Shown here: one piece after another, positions 34,249 through 44,590 of the stretch
Layout: each line of letters starts with the position of its first letter
Numbering within the stretch: the stretch's first letter is position 1
From: Leptolyngbya sp. FACHB-261
GTDB taxonomy: Bacteria > Cyanobacteriota > Cyanobacteriia > FACHB-261
Direction: 5' to 3'
Assembly: GCF_014696065.1 (NCBI RefSeq)
Contig: NZ_JACJPL010000018.1
Location: forward strand, 434,001-498,000
Length of the DNA stretch: 64,000 nucleotides
Position numbers and translations under genes: made by a program
The notes under the pieces: generated by a model
What the model saw: the letters and a program-made list of their open reading frames with translations, nothing else
What the model was told of the DNA's origin: nothing
Databases searched by the model: none

Positions 34249-34269
34249 TACATTGCGACTACATTGCGA
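34249..34269. promoter_or_regulatory. Direct repeat upstream of FAD oxidoreductase
   Basis: TACATTGCGA occurs twice with an 11-bp period, about one helical turn, 146-166 bp upstream of the oxidoreductase ATG. This is typical geometry for an activator or repressor site; the factor is unknown. Confidence 0.35.
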
Positions 34270-34426
34270 TTGTTTTATATTGCAACTGAATTTGCAGCAA
34301 AAATGCTTAGTCACTTGAGCTAGCTACACTAACAAAAGCTTTGCAGAATCTCCAAACAAGATCTAGAAATTGGTTAGTCTGATTCAACAAGCTTTATTAG
34401 TGCCAACTCAGTGCCATCTATAAGCA

Positions 34427-34466
34427 GTAGGAGCTTGGCATTGCCAAGCCCCCGCCAAGTCCCTAC
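34427..34466. repeat. Nested palindromic element
   Basis: Outer arms GTAGGAGCTTGGC and GCCAAGTCCCTAC pair at 11 of 13 positions. An inner perfect hairpin GCTTGGC-ATT-GCCAAGC offers an alternative fold. It lies 21 bp past the REC-PAS kinase stop and may act as its 3' structure. The GTAGG...CCTAC ends resemble the repeats at 32646 and 32722. Confidence 0.6.
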
Positions 34467-34487
34467 TTGCAACTATTTTCTGTTTTG

Positions 34488-36569
34488 CTAGCCGACTTCC
34501 TGTTCCGTCACTGCCTCAGCCTTGCTCTGTAGCTGAATCCCCCAAGTGGCCAGGGTAGCTAGCACTTGTTCCTGACAAACCGGCTTGACAATATAGTCAG
34601 CGGCCCCTAGACGGTAGCCCAGCTCGCGCGAGTCGCACACGCTTTGAACAATCACAGGAATCGTCTGCGTACGGCTGTCAGCTTTGAGCTGATAGAGCAC
34701 TTGCCAGCCATCCATCTGGGGCAAAATCACATCCAAAATGATCGCCGCCGGTTGATGCTGACGCGCTAGGAGCAAGCCTTCTTCACCGGTTGGCGCACTG
34801 AGCAGGGTGTAGCCACTATCGGCTAGCCAAACCGAGAGCAAATGCTGGAAATCGGGATTGTTATCGATCAGCAGCACCGTTTTGGAGGTGGATACTGGCG
34901 CTGACCTGGACTCGGGTGGATTTGGGGTTAGATAACCCGTAGCGGGCACTTGGGAGTTGAGCCGACGGGGCAGTTCGACTCGGAAGGTTGAGCCCCGATC
35001 GAGCTGACTTTCAACCCGGATCGTGCCGCCCATCATCTGGACTAATCGCTGGCTAATCGCCAAGCCCAGGCCTGTACCGCCATGCTTACGGGTTGAGCTT
35101 TGATCAACCTGCCGGAAGGCTTCAAAAATATGATCCAAGTTATCTGGGCTAATGCCAATGCCGGTGTCTTTCACCAGCAGACACAGCTGGTTTTCGCCCA
35201 TCTCGCTAACTTCGATACGCACGCTGCCCACTTCAGTGAACTTAATCGCGTTCGACAGCAGATTGATCACGACCTGACGCAGACGGGCGCTGTCGTTAAA
35301 GATGCGTGGGTTGCGCAGCTCACAGTGAACCTGAAGGACCAACGATTTCTGATCAGCCAGGGAGCGCAGTTCGTGCGTGGTTGCGGCCACCAGTTCTGCC
35401 AGGTTGACCTCTTCCAGGCGCAGTTCCAGACGTCCGGCTTCGATTTTAGAGATGTCTAAAACATCGTTGATTAGCGTAAGCAGGTGCCGACCATTATTCA
35501 AAATCCGCTGCAACATATCGACCTGCTGCGCCGACAGCGTGTCATAACGCTGACGCAACAGCAGATCGGAAAAGCCAATAATTGCATTGAGCGGTGTGCG
35601 CAACTCGTGCGACATGCTGGCCAAAAACTGCGACTTGAGCTGAGTAGCCTCACGCAGTTTCAAGTTTTGCGCGTAAATTTGCTGGCGTTGCAGTTCGAGT
35701 TCCTGATTTTGGCGCTTCAGAGTTTCAGTGGCTTGCCTTTGCTCTTCGATGTCAGTGCAGGTTCCCAACCAGGCCAGAATCTTGCCGTTCTGATCGCGCT
35801 CGGGCAAAGCTCGAATCAAGTGCCAGCGGTAGATACCTGTGTTGCCTTGTTTGAGGCGACCTTCTATCTCACAGGGTTGGCCGGTTTGCAGGGAATGCTG
35901 CCAGCGCTCCCGGTGCAGGGGCAGGTCATCGGGATGCATGACCCGTTCCCAGCCCCAGCCCTTGGATTGCTCTAGATTCAGGCCGGTGTAATCAACCCAG
36001 CGTTGATTGTGATACTCCAAGCGACCATCGGGACGAGCGGTCCAAACAATCTGCGGGATCGCCTCTGCAAGATTGCGATAACGGTCGCGGCTGACCCGTT
36101 TTAGCTCAGCCACTTCGCGTTCGCGTTCGCGCTTTTCTAGCTGGCGCAGAATCTCAGCCTGCACCCGAATCTGTTGATTCTTTTGGTACAGATCGACAAA
36201 GACTGCCACCTTGGAGCGGAGGATATTGGGTTCAAAAGGTTTGAACACATAGTCCACCGCCCCAACCGAATAGCCCCTGAAAACGTATTGGTCTTCCTTG
36301 CTGATCGCTGTGAGGAAGATGATTGGAATAGAGCGGGATTTTTCGCGTTCCTTGATTAAGGCTGCCGTCTCAAACCCGTCCAAACCAGGCATCTGCACGT
36401 CGAGCAAAATCACGGCGAACTCTTCTTTGAGCAGCCACTTGAGTGCCTCCTCTCCAGAATTTGCTCTGATTAGATTTTGTCCCAGTGACTCCAGAGTCGC
36501 TTCGAGCGCCAATAGATTTTCTGAGCGATCATCAACCAGCAGCACATTTGCTTTGCCAGCGGTTTGCAT
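34488..36569 (-). CDS. REC-PAS-histidine kinase-REC hybrid
   Basis: A 693-residue soluble hybrid kinase. An N-terminal receiver (about 8-125, phosphoacceptor D57 in 'ILLDVQMPG') leads through a coiled coil to a PAS/PAC domain (about 165-285). Then come a coiled coil, HisKA with '[15 protein letters not shown]' (His near 320), HATPase_c ('NLLSNAIKFTE', 'GGTGLGLAIS') and a C-terminal receiver (about 565-680, Asp in 'IILDVILPQMDG'). An N-terminal receiver means the kinase can be controlled by phosphotransfer from another kinase, most plausibly the poly-HAMP protein encoded 15 bp upstream in the same operon. Confidence 0.95.
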   Translation of the reverse strand: MQTAGKANVLLVDDRSENLLALEATLESLGQNLIRANSGEEALKWLLKEEFAVILLDVQMPGLDGFETAALIKEREKSRSIPIIFLTAISKEDQYVFRGYSVGAVDYVFKPFEPNILRSKVAVFVDLYQKNQQIRVQAEILRQLEKREREREVAELKRVSRDRYRNLAEAIPQIVWTARPDGRLEYHNQRWVDYTGLNLEQSKGWGWERVMHPDDLPLHRERWQHSLQTGQPCEIEGRLKQGNTGIYRWHLIRALPERDQNGKILAWLGTCTDIEEQRQATETLKRQNQELELQRQQIYAQNLKLREATQLKSQFLASMSHELRTPLNAIIGFSDLLLRQRYDTLSAQQVDMLQRILNNGRHLLTLINDVLDISKIEAGRLELRLEEVNLAELVAATTHELRSLADQKSLVLQVHCELRNPRIFNDSARLRQVVINLLSNAIKFTEVGSVRIEVSEMGENQLCLLVKDTGIGISPDNLDHIFEAFRQVDQSSTRKHGGTGLGLAISQRLVQMMGGTIRVESQLDRGSTFRVELPRRLNSQVPATGYLTPNPPESRSAPVSTSKTVLLIDNNPDFQHLLSVWLADSGYTLLSAPTGEEGLLLARQHQPAAIILDVILPQMDGWQVLYQLKADSRTQTIPVIVQSVCDSRELGYRLGAADYIVKPVCQEQVLATLATWGIQLQSKAEAVTEQEVG

Positions 36570-36584
36570 AAGAAACGGGCAGTT

Positions 36585-39500
36585 TTAGGCTTGCTCTCCT
36601 GACCCCAACCACGCTCGCATCAGCGAGAGTAACTGATCAGTGTCCACCGGCTTGGGAATGTAATCGGACGCACCGGCGGCAATACATTTCTCACGATCTC
36701 CCTTCATTGCTTTTGCAGTGAGCGAGATAATCGGCAAGTTTTTGTACTGCGCCATCTTGCGAATGGTGCGCATCGTTTCGTAACCATCCATCTCCGGCAT
36801 CATTACGTCCATCAAGATCAGAGTAATGTCTGGATGTTTCTGGAGCAATTCAATACAGTCTCTGCCATTTTCAGCGAAGACCACCTCGATGCCTCGACTT
36901 TCTAAGATACTAGTCAGGGCGAAGATATTACGCATATCGTCGTCTACAACTAGCATCTTTTTGCCGAGCAGGACATCGTTTTCGCTGTCGAATTCCTGGA
37001 TCGCTTTGCGATTTGCCTCTGGCAGCTTGGCGACCACCCGATGCAGGAACAGAGCGGTCTCATCCAGAAGCCGTTCCGCCGACTTAGCCCCTTTGGTGAT
37101 GATGCTACCGGCGTGCTTCCTAAGGCGAGCCTCTTCTTCAGGGCTCAAGTCCCGACCCGTGTAGATAATCACCGGTGGGTTTGGCCCCTGGCCATGCTTT
37201 TTGATCTCTTCCAGCAGCTCGAAGCCGGACATATCTGGTAGACCCAGGTCGAGAACAACACAGTCGTACTGCTTCCTGCTCAACTCTTCAAGCGCCTGCT
37301 CCCCTGTTCCCACCGCTGTGGTCAGCAGATCGTCGCCATGCATCAGCTCCATCAGGCTCAGCCGTTGGGCTTCGTCGTCTTCAACCACGAGCAAGTTCTT
37401 GGGATTGCGGCCAATAAAACTGGCAATGTAGCCGAAGGCTTCGCTCAGGCTCTCGCGGCTCACTGGCTTCTGGAGATAACCAATGGCACCGGGAGGAGTA
37501 TCCGGATGGCTGGGATCGAACACGCTGATCAGATGGACGGGGATATGGCGGGTCTCTAGGTGGTGCTTCAAGCGGTCGAGCAATTGCGGACCCTCTAGCC
37601 CTGGAATTTGCAGATCGAGCGTGATCGCATCGGGCTTGTATTGATGGGCCATTGCCAATCCTGCATTACCATCCAGCGCCACTAGACCCTTGAAGCCTTT
37701 TTCGTGGGCCATGTTTAGCAGAATGCGGGCGAAGTTGACATCGTTTTCGATGATCAACAACACTCGATCCCCAGCCAGCAACTGATGGCGGTCATCGCTA
37801 ACCGTCAAAGCGACCGGCGGCAGCAATTCAGATAGAAGACTCAGGCTACCGTTACTGCCGCCGTTACTGCTGGCCTGAGGCAATTCTGGAGTCTGACTAA
37901 ACTCTTCTTCGCGCAGATCGGGCTCGGGTCCGTCGTAGGTCTGGGGCAGATACAAGGTGAAGGTGCTACCCCGACCAATGACACTCTCGACCTGAATCTC
38001 ACCACCCAACAGCCGCGCGATTTCCCGACTGATCGTCAGGCCCAGCCCGGTGCCGCCGTACTTGCGGCTGGTGGTGCCGTCGGCTTGCTGGAAGGCTTCA
38101 AAGATTAGCTTCTGCTTGTCTCTAGGGATGCCAATGCCTGTGTCTGTGACCGAGAAGGCCAACACCTGCGGCGCAAGATTCAGGCTGTCGTTATCAAACT
38201 TCAAGCCCGGCTCAGCGACGCCCACATGCATGACCACTCGGCCCTGATCAGTGAACTTGAAGGCATTGGATAGCAGGTTGCGCAGCACCTGTTGCAACCG
38301 CTGCGGGTCGGTGTAGACAGTCTGGGGCAGATTGGGCTTGAGGTCGATACGGAATTCGAGCCCTTTCTGGCGAGCCACCTGGCGGAAGCTGCGCTCGACG
38401 TAGTCCTTGATGCTGGCCAGCCAAATTTCTTTGGCGTAGACGCTCATCTTGCCCGATTCCACCTTGGACAGGTCGAGAATCTCGTTGATTAGCGTCAGCA
38501 GGTCGCAACCCGAAGAGTAGATCGTGTTGGCAAACTCAACTTGCTTGGCACTGAGGTTGTTGTCGCGGTTGTCGGACAGTAACTTGGCTAGGATGAGCAA
38601 GCTGTTGAGCGGCGTGCGCAACTCGTGCGACATATTGGCCAGGAACTCGGACTTGTACTTGGAGATGAGGGCCAACTGCTCGGCCTTTTCTTCCAAGGAC
38701 ACGCTGGCCAGTTCGACTTCTTTGTTCTTGAGTTCGAGCAGCGAGGCTTTTTCTTCCAGTTCCTTGGCTTGAGCTTCTAGTTCTGCATTGGAACGCTTCA
38801 GCTCTTGTAACAGCTCCTCGGTTCGCATATTAGCGGTGATCATGTTGAGCACCACGCCAATGCTGCCCATCAACTGCTCCAGGAAGATCTGGTGGATTTC
38901 GCTGAAGGCTTGGAAGGAAGCCAGCTCGATCACCGCTTTGACTTCGCCCTCAAACAGCACCGGCAGCACAATGATGTTCAGCGGCGGTGCTTCACCCAAG
39001 CCAGAGCTGATCTGGATGTAGTCGCTGGGCACGCGCGTGAGCAGAATGCTCTTCTTCTCTAAAGCGCACTGGCCGACCAACCCCTCACCTAAGTGGAAGC
39101 GATTGGCAACGTTCTTGCGTTCTCGGTAAGCGTAGCTGCTGATCAGCTTGAGCGTGGGGCACTCGTTTTCCGAGTCCATCATGAAGAATATGCCGTGGTG
39201 GGCCGAAACCAGAGGCGTCAGCTCAGACATCAGCAGCTTGGACACCGCCTCTAGGTTCTTCTGACCCTGCATCATGCCGGAGAACTTGGCCAGGTTGGTC
39301 TTTAACCAGTCCTGCTCCATGTTCTTCTGGGTAGTGTCCTTAAGGTTGGAGATCATCTGGTTGATGTTGTCTTTCAACTCAGAGACCTCGCCCTCGGCCT
39401 CCACGGTAATTGACCGGGTCAGATCCCCCTGCGTTACCGCCGTTGCCACCTCAGCAATGGCTCGCACCTGCGCTGTCAAGTTACCGGCGAGCTGGTTCAC

Positions 39501-42500
39501 GTTGTCGGTCAAATCTTTCCAGGTTCCGGCTGCCCCCGGCACCCTGGCTTGACCTCCCAGCTTGCCTTCGATGCCCACCTCGCGAGCCACAGTCGTTACC
39601 TGCTCAGCAAAGATGCCTAGCGTCTCGGTCATGCTGTTGATTGTGTCGGCCAACGCTGCAATTTCGCCCTTGGCCTCCACTTTCAGCTTCTGGGTCAGGT
39701 CGCCGTTAGCCACCGCCGTCACCACACGCACAATGCCGCGCACCTGCGTAGTCAGGTTGGAGGCCATGAAATTCACGTTGTCGGTCAAATCTTTCCAGGT
39801 TCCGGCCACCCCCGGCACCCTGGCCTGACCTCCCAACTTGCCTTCGATACCTACCTCGCGAGCCACACTGGTTACCTGTTCGGCGAAGATGCCCAGCGTT
39901 TCGGTCATGCTGTTGATCGTGTCGGCTAGTGCCGCCACCTCGCCCTTCGCTTCCACTTTCAGCTTTTGGGTCAGGTCGCCGTTGGCCACCGCTGTCACCA
40001 CTTTGACGATGCCGCGCACCTGCGTAGTCAGGTTGGAGGCCATGAAATTCACGTTGTCCGTCAGGTCCTTCCAGGTGCCAGCCACGCCGCGCACCACGGC
40101 CTGACCGCCCAGTTTGCCCTCGGTACCCACTTCCTTGGCAACCCGCGTTACCTCTGCCGCAAACGAGCTGAGCTGGTCCACCATCACGTTGATCGTGTTC
40201 TTCAGCTCTAAGATCTCGCCCCGCGCATCGACGGTGATCTTCTGTGACAAGTCCCCGTTCGCTACTGCCGTCGTCACCAGCGCAATGTTCCGCACCTGGG
40301 CCGTCAAGTTCCCCGCCAGCAGGTTGACGTTGTCTGTCAGGTCCTTCCAGGTGCCTGAAACCCCCTTCACCTCAGCCTGACCACCCAGTTTGCCTTCGGT
40401 ACCCACCTCCTTGGCGACCCGTGTCACCTCAGATGCAAATGACCGCAGCTGGTCCACCATCACGTTGATCGTGTTCTTCAGCTCTAAGATCTCGCCCCGT
40501 GCATCCACGGTGATCTTCTGTGACAAGTCCCCATTAGCTACTGCCGTTGTGACTAGCGCAATGTTCCGCACCTGTGAGGTCAGGTTCCCCGCCAGCAGGT
40601 TCACGTTGTCTGTCAAGTCTTTCCAGGTCCCGGCCACCCCTGGCACTTGCGCCTGACCGCCCAGCTTGCCTTCGGTACCCACCTCTTTGGCGACCCGTGT
40701 CACCTCCGACGCGAACGACCGCAGCTGGTCCACCATCACGTTGATCGTGTTCTTCAGCTCCAAGATCTCGCCCTTGGCGTCCACGGTGATCTTCTGCGAC
40801 AAGTCTCCGTTCGCTACTGCCGTCGTCACCAGGGCAATGTTTCGCACCTGCGACGTCAGGTTGGAGGCCATGAAGTTCACATTGTCCGTGAGGTCTTTCC
40901 AGGTTCCGGCCACCCCCTTCACTTCGGCCTGACCGCCCAGTTTGCCCTCGGTACCCACTTCCTTGGCGACCCGCGTCACCTCCGACGCGAACGACCGCAG
41001 CTGGTCCACCATCACGTTGATCGTGTTCTTCAGCTCCAGAACTTCGCCCTTCACGTCTACGGTGATCTTCTGCGACAAGTCTCCGTTCGCCACCGCCGTC
41101 GTGACTAGCGCAATGTTCCGCACCTGTGAGGTCAAATTCCCCGCCAGCAGGTTCACATTGTCTGTCAAGTCTTTCCAGGTGCCCGCGACCCCTGGCACTT
41201 GCGCTTGACCGCCCAGCTTGCCTTCAGTACCTACTTCTTTAGCGACCCGCGTTACCTCTGCTGCAAATGACCTGAGCTGGTCCACCATCACGTTGACCGT
41301 GTTCTTCAGCTCCAAGATCTCGCCTTTGGCATCTACCGTGATCTTCTGCGACAAGTCACCATTCGCTACTGCCGTCGTGACTAGCGCAATGTTCCGCACC
41401 TGTGAGGTCAAGTTCCCAGCTAGCAGGTTGACGTTGTCTGTCAGGTCTTTCCAGGTGCCTGAAACCCCCTTCACCTCGGCTTGACCACCCAGTTTGCCTT
41501 CAGTACCTACTTCTTTAGCGACCCGTGTCACCTCTGCCGCAAACGAGCTGAGCTGGTCCACCATCACGTTGATCGTGTTCTTCAGCTCCAGAATCTCGCC
41601 CTTGGCGTCTACTGTGATCTTCTGCGACAAGTCCCCATTCGCTACTGCTGTCGTCACTAGCGCGATGTTCCGCACCTGTGAGGTCAAGTTCCCCGCCAGC
41701 AGGTTGACGTTATCTGTCAGGTCTTTCCAGGTGCCTGAAACCCCCTTCACCTCAGCCTGACCGCCCAGCTTGCCTTCAGTACCTACTTCTTTAGCGACCC
41801 GCGTGACCTCTGCTGCAAACGAACTGAGCTGGTCCACCATCACGTTGATCGTGTTCTTCAGCTCCAGAATCTCGCCCTTGGCATCCACGGTGATCTTCTG
41901 TGACAAGTCCCCGTTCGCCACCGCCGTCGTCACCAGCGCGATGTTCCGCACCTGTGAGGTCAAGTTCCCCGCCAGCAGGTTGACGTTATCTGTCAGGTCT
42001 TTCCAGGTGCCTGAAACCCCTTTCACGTCGGCCTGACCACCCAGCTTGCCTTCAGTACCCACTTCTTTGGCAACCCGCGTTACCTCAGAAGCGAAGGAGT
42101 TGAGCTGGTCCACCATTGTGTTGACCGTGGTACCAATGCGTAGAAACTCGCCCTTGACTGGCACCCCTTCAATTTCTAGAGGCATCTTCTGGGAGAGGTC
42201 GCCATCAGCCACTGCGGTGAGCACCCGTGCCCACTCAGCGGTAGGCTGTACCAAGTCACCGATTAGGGTATTAAGAGAATCAATCTTATTGGCCCAAGCG
42301 CCTTTGACCGGTCCTAACGAAGCTCGCTCGGTCATGCGGCCTTCGCGGCCCACGACCCGGCCCACCCGGATCATCTCATCCGACATGCGCTCGTTGAGGC
42401 CAACCACCTCATTGAAGGTCCGAGCGATATCACCCATCAAACCTTCATCTTCTACCGGCAAGCGCGCTGAGAAGTCTCCCTCCCTAGCTGCTTCTAGTGC

Positions 42501-42605
42501 TTCAAGCAGGCCTTGCAACTGCTTCTTCAGGGCTTTGCACTGACGGGGATTGCAAAAATCATCCCCTTTCTCTTTCTTACGGTTGGGTAAAAGACTGCTA
42601 GCCAT
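36585..42605 (-). CDS. Giant poly-HAMP hybrid histidine kinase with three receivers
   Basis: A roughly 2006-residue soluble kinase with no transmembrane helix. About 23 HAMP-like segments fill residues 30-1090. Two alternating types, built around '[20 protein letters not shown]' and '[18 protein letters not shown]', form a 92-residue unit present nine times (about 215-1042), flanked by diverged copies. GAF (about 1080-1250), a coiled coil, HisKA ('[14 protein letters not shown]', His near 1325), HATPase_c ('DTGIGIP', '[10 protein letters not shown]') and three receivers follow (phospho-Asp near 1665, 1785 and 1935). This resembles fungal group III (Nik1/Os-1) poly-HAMP osmosensing kinases. 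I choose ATG 42605, with GGAG 6-7 nt upstream; GTG 42662 would add 19 residues. Confidence 0.95.
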   Translation of the reverse strand: MASSLLPNRKKEKGDDFCNPRQCKALKKQLQGLLEALEAAREGDFSARLPVEDEGLMGDIARTFNEVVGLNERMSDEMIRVGRVVGREGRMTERASLGPVKGAWANKIDSLNTLIGDLVQPTAEWARVLTAVADGDLSQKMPLEIEGVPVKGEFLRIGTTVNTMVDQLNSFASEVTRVAKEVGTEGKLGGQADVKGVSGTWKDLTDNVNLLAGNLTSQVRNIALVTTAVANGDLSQKITVDAKGEILELKNTINVMVDQLSSFAAEVTRVAKEVGTEGKLGGQAEVKGVSGTWKDLTDNVNLLAGNLTSQVRNIALVTTAVANGDLSQKITVDAKGEILELKNTINVMVDQLSSFAAEVTRVAKEVGTEGKLGGQAEVKGVSGTWKDLTDNVNLLAGNLTSQVRNIALVTTAVANGDLSQKITVDAKGEILELKNTVNVMVDQLRSFAAEVTRVAKEVGTEGKLGGQAQVPGVAGTWKDLTDNVNLLAGNLTSQVRNIALVTTAVANGDLSQKITVDVKGEVLELKNTINVMVDQLRSFASEVTRVAKEVGTEGKLGGQAEVKGVAGTWKDLTDNVNFMASNLTSQVRNIALVTTAVANGDLSQKITVDAKGEILELKNTINVMVDQLRSFASEVTRVAKEVGTEGKLGGQAQVPGVAGTWKDLTDNVNLLAGNLTSQVRNIALVTTAVANGDLSQKITVDARGEILELKNTINVMVDQLRSFASEVTRVAKEVGTEGKLGGQAEVKGVSGTWKDLTDNVNLLAGNLTAQVRNIALVTTAVANGDLSQKITVDARGEILELKNTINVMVDQLSSFAAEVTRVAKEVGTEGKLGGQAVVRGVAGTWKDLTDNVNFMASNLTTQVRGIVKVVTAVANGDLTQKLKVEAKGEVAALADTINSMTETLGIFAEQVTSVAREVGIEGKLGGQARVPGVAGTWKDLTDNVNFMASNLTTQVRGIVRVVTAVANGDLTQKLKVEAKGEIAALADTINSMTETLGIFAEQVTTVAREVGIEGKLGGQARVPGAAGTWKDLTDNVNQLAGNLTAQVRAIAEVATAVTQGDLTRSITVEAEGEVSELKDNINQMISNLKDTTQKNMEQDWLKTNLAKFSGMMQGQKNLEAVSKLLMSELTPLVSAHHGIFFMMDSENECPTLKLISSYAYRERKNVANRFHLGEGLVGQCALEKKSILLTRVPSDYIQISSGLGEAPPLNIIVLPVLFEGEVKAVIELASFQAFSEIHQIFLEQLMGSIGVVLNMITANMRTEELLQELKRSNAELEAQAKELEEKASLLELKNKEVELASVSLEEKAEQLALISKYKSEFLANMSHELRTPLNSLLILAKLLSDNRDNNLSAKQVEFANTIYSSGCDLLTLINEILDLSKVESGKMSVYAKEIWLASIKDYVERSFRQVARQKGLEFRIDLKPNLPQTVYTDPQRLQQVLRNLLSNAFKFTDQGRVVMHVGVAEPGLKFDNDSLNLAPQVLAFSVTDTGIGIPRDKQKLIFEAFQQADGTTSRKYGGTGLGLTISREIARLLGGEIQVESVIGRGSTFTLYLPQTYDGPEPDLREEEFSQTPELPQASSNGGSNGSLSLLSELLPPVALTVSDDRHQLLAGDRVLLIIENDVNFARILLNMAHEKGFKGLVALDGNAGLAMAHQYKPDAITLDLQIPGLEGPQLLDRLKHHLETRHIPVHLISVFDPSHPDTPPGAIGYLQKPVSRESLSEAFGYIASFIGRNPKNLLVVEDDEAQRLSLMELMHGDDLLTTAVGTGEQALEELSRKQYDCVVLDLGLPDMSGFELLEEIKKHGQGPNPPVIIYTGRDLSPEEEARLRKHAGSIITKGAKSAERLLDETALFLHRVVAKLPEANRKAIQEFDSENDVLLGKKMLVVDDDMRNIFALTSILESRGIEVVFAENGRDCIELLQKHPDITLILMDVMMPEMDGYETMRTIRKMAQYKNLPIISLTAKAMKGDREKCIAAGASDYIPKPVDTDQLLSLMRAWLGSGEQA
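39480..41963. repeat. Nine tandem 276-bp units encoding HAMP pairs
   Basis: Nine contiguous 276-bp units within the poly-HAMP kinase gene. The seven N-terminal-side units are nearly identical in protein and highly similar in DNA; the last two ('[14 protein letters not shown]' type) form a separate pair. Long-read confirmation is advisable because such arrays collapse in assemblies. Confidence 0.9.
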
Positions 42606-42690
42606 GAATCTCTCCAGCAAAGGCTTACCTGCTTGTGAGCTACTACTTGTTTGATCGATCACTCTGTACTTAGGCCCTTAGCCGGCGAAA

Positions 42691-42715
42691 CTGACCTACC
42701 GCAGTGGTAGGTCAG
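42691..42715. promoter_or_regulatory. Perfect hairpin upstream of poly-HAMP kinase
   Basis: CTGACCTACC and GGTAGGTCAG form a perfect 10-bp inverted repeat around GCAGT. It lies about 85-110 bp upstream of the kinase ATG in the divergent spacer shared with the cyclophilin gene. It could be an operator or a 5'-UTR stem. Confidence 0.45.
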
Positions 42716-42982
42716 CCCTGAGCGCTAAAATCAGCCCAAACGTCAAGGGTGGAAACTTTCAAGAAACCAGTAATTAGCTTCTAAATTACCGACAAAAGGC
42801 AGGCACCTCAATCATTCGGCAGATAGATGTTCAAGTGCAGCGTTTAAGCGTGTGCCCAGAGCCATCTGTCCGCCATACAGATCTAATTACTACTCTGCCT
42901 CAGCCACGCGTAGATACCACTTCAAGCAACAATGAATAGGTAGAATTACGTGTTGAGCCGGATAGACCTGAGCCAAGAAGAC

Positions 42983-43807
42983 ATGACCTCCCCCTTGAGA
43001 ACTTTGGCCTTGAGAACTCTGCCCTTAAGAACTCTGCCTTTGAGAACTCTGGTCCTGGTCCTAGTCCTGGTCCTGAGTCTGAGCTTAGGCAGTTGTGCTG
43101 AGGGTAAGAATCTGGCCCGCCGTCCTGGGCAGGTGCCTGCCTACGTTCCTGGCGAGGTGTCTGATGCTGAGCCTCTAGTCGGCCCACCTCCAGAAAGCTT
43201 GCGTCCTCTGTATCCTTGGTTGGAGGGTCGAGCCGAGGTGCGGCTAACCACCTCAAATGGCCACACGCTGCTGGTCGAAGTTTATGGCGACCATGCACCT
43301 CTCACCGCCGGTAACTTTGTCGATCTGGTCAATCGGGGCTACTACAACGGCACACCGCTCATTGTGGATGAGCGATTTATTCTGCGAGCCGCCGCCGAGC
43401 CCTTTATAGATCCGACTACGGGTCAGGAGCGTCGCTTGCCCCTGGAGATTCAACCAGAAGGCGCTAGCCAACCTATCTATGGCCGGACTTTTGCGGAGGC
43501 AGGACTGCCCGTTAATGCCCTACCAGTGCTGAAGAACTCGTACAGAGGCGCGCTGGCCCTTTCCCACCCAGAGGGCGAGGCAAATACAGGCTCGGCCCGC
43601 TTCTTCATCTCCTATGGCAACGGCGAGGTGATTCCCTACGATGGCAACGCCCTAGACGGCTTCTACTCAGTCTTTGGTTACGTGATCGATGGCGTGAAGT
43701 ATGGCGATCCTGATGAGCCACTGCAACGGATTCAAAACGGCGAGAAAATCGTCAAGGCCGAAGTGGTCGCCGGTTTAGAAAATTTGCATTTACCAGGTGA
43801 AACCTAA
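42983..43807 (+). CDS. Cyclophilin-type peptidyl-prolyl isomerase, predicted lipoprotein
   Basis: A 274-residue protein with a cyclophilin-like domain (about 80-270), which interconverts cis and trans X-Pro bonds. 'LLVEVYGDHAPLTAGNFVDLVNRGYYNG' (abridged) and 'NTGSARFFISYG' are the conserved cyclophilin strands. The catalytic Arg-Phe region is diverged ('VDERFILRAA'), so activity is uncertain. The signal peptide is very hydrophobic and ends in lipobox 'LSLGSC', pointing to a membrane-anchored lipoprotein. I choose ATG 42983; GTG 42950 would place extra charged residues before the signal. The signal is encoded by tandem repeats. Confidence 0.85.
   Translation: MTSPLRTLALRTLPLRTLPLRTLVLVLVLVLSLSLGSCAEGKNLARRPGQVPAYVPGEVSDAEPLVGPPPESLRPLYPWLEGRAEVRLTTSNGHTLLVEVYGDHAPLTAGNFVDLVNRGYYNGTPLIVDERFILRAAAEPFIDPTTGQERRLPLEIQPEGASQPIYGRTFAEAGLPVNALPVLKNSYRGALALSHPEGEANTGSARFFISYGNGEVIPYDGNALDGFYSVFGYVIDGVKYGDPDEPLQRIQNGEKIVKAEVVAGLENLHLPGET
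42995..43078. repeat. Minisatellite encoding the signal peptide
   Basis: Four 15-bp units of the type TTGAGAACTCTGCCC (each Leu-Arg-Thr-Leu-x) are followed by 6-bp units CTGGTC (Leu-Val) three times and diverged copies. Both unit sizes keep the frame. Confidence 0.85.
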
Positions 43808-44392
43808 GGGCCTACACCCTAATCTCATACCTAACTGGAACCTGCGCTAGAGCTGATTTGGTTACCGCTGCTACAAGACTGCTACAAGACAAGATCTAAT
43901 TCTTCTTAGTTTTGAACAGAGCAGTCTGTTTTTTATTGAATTTTGGCAAGCAAACCGTCAACATTTATCATTCGAGCAGGAAGCAATTATACTTAGAGGC
44001 AGCATTGTTCTTAGCTTGTTTGAGCGATTGCCAAATTGGGAATTAGCGATTGCTGATCTATGGCTGTCTAGTCTGAATTAATCTCGCCTAAGCTGCCCTG
44101 AGCTAGAGCGCTGTGATGCAAGCTCCGTAAAAGATCCTGACGAATTGAAGGTAAAGCTTTACAATTTTGGTCAAGCTTTATAGAGATACTTTGTAGAGCG
44201 AAAAGAGACGGCGAAGAGTCTAAAGATCTGCTGAAGTTTCCCAAGCCTAAATAGATAGTTTCTAGAGCTGCAAGTGTCAGCTCGACAATGACTTGCGACC
44301 ATCTGCGTTGCTCTAATAACGTTAAGCCTCAGTGCTATCTTTGCTCGAAGCGCTGACTCTGAGCACTAATAGGGTTACAGGGAAAAGAAGCC
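43808..44392. other. Spacer between cyclophilin gene and hicB
   Basis: A 585-bp A/T-rich spacer. It contains a duplicated 11-mer CTGCTACAAGA near 43868, the terminator at 43915, and close to hicB two short dyads (GAGCTG/CAGCTC and AGTGCT/AGCACT). HicB antitoxins usually autoregulate, so the latter could be an operator, but neither is convincing alone. No gene seen. Confidence 0.5.
43915..43934 (+). terminator. Terminator after cyclophilin gene
   Basis: A 6-bp stem AACAGA-GCAG-TCTGTT followed by four or more T, about 108 bp past the stop codon. Short stem but correct geometry. Confidence 0.5.
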
Positions 44393-44590
44393 ATGAAAGT
44401 TCAGGTTGTTGTTCATCAAGCAGAAGAAGGCGGATACTGGGCAGAAGTGCCTACTCTGCCTGGATGCGCTAGCCAGGGAGAAACCGTTGAGGAACTAGAG
44501 CGAAACCTTTACGAGGCAGTTGCCGCTTGCTTAGCCGTTGAAGTCAGTGCCCCCGCCAACAGCACACCTATTCTTGAGATTGCTCTATGA
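44393..44590 (+). CDS. hicB: HicB family antitoxin
   Basis: A 65-residue HicB-type antitoxin: 'EEGGYWAEVPTLPGCASQGETVEEL' (abridged) is the RNase-H-like fold signature with the conserved P-x-L-P-G-C. The C-terminal DNA-binding part is short. It neutralises HicA and normally represses the operon. The stop overlaps the hicA ATG (ATGA at 44587). The antitoxin-first order is the less common one for HicAB. Confidence 0.88.
   Translation: MKVQVVVHQAEEGGYWAEVPTLPGCASQGETVEELERNLYEAVAACLAVEVSAPANSTPILEIAL

Larger units (their letters stand above)
34104..34487. other. Spacer between FAD oxidoreductase and REC-PAS kinase genes
   Basis: A 384-bp spacer. Near the oxidoreductase it holds a direct repeat TACATTGCGA at 34249-34258 and 34260-34269 (11-bp period). 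At the other end is a nested palindromic element at 34427-34466. No gene is seen. Confidence 0.6.

Noticed and set aside
39562-42543. Series of 88-codon frames and a 153-codon frame antisense to the HAMP repeats
   Set aside because: They recur exactly every 276 bp and mirror the HAMP coding repeats; no independent evidence.
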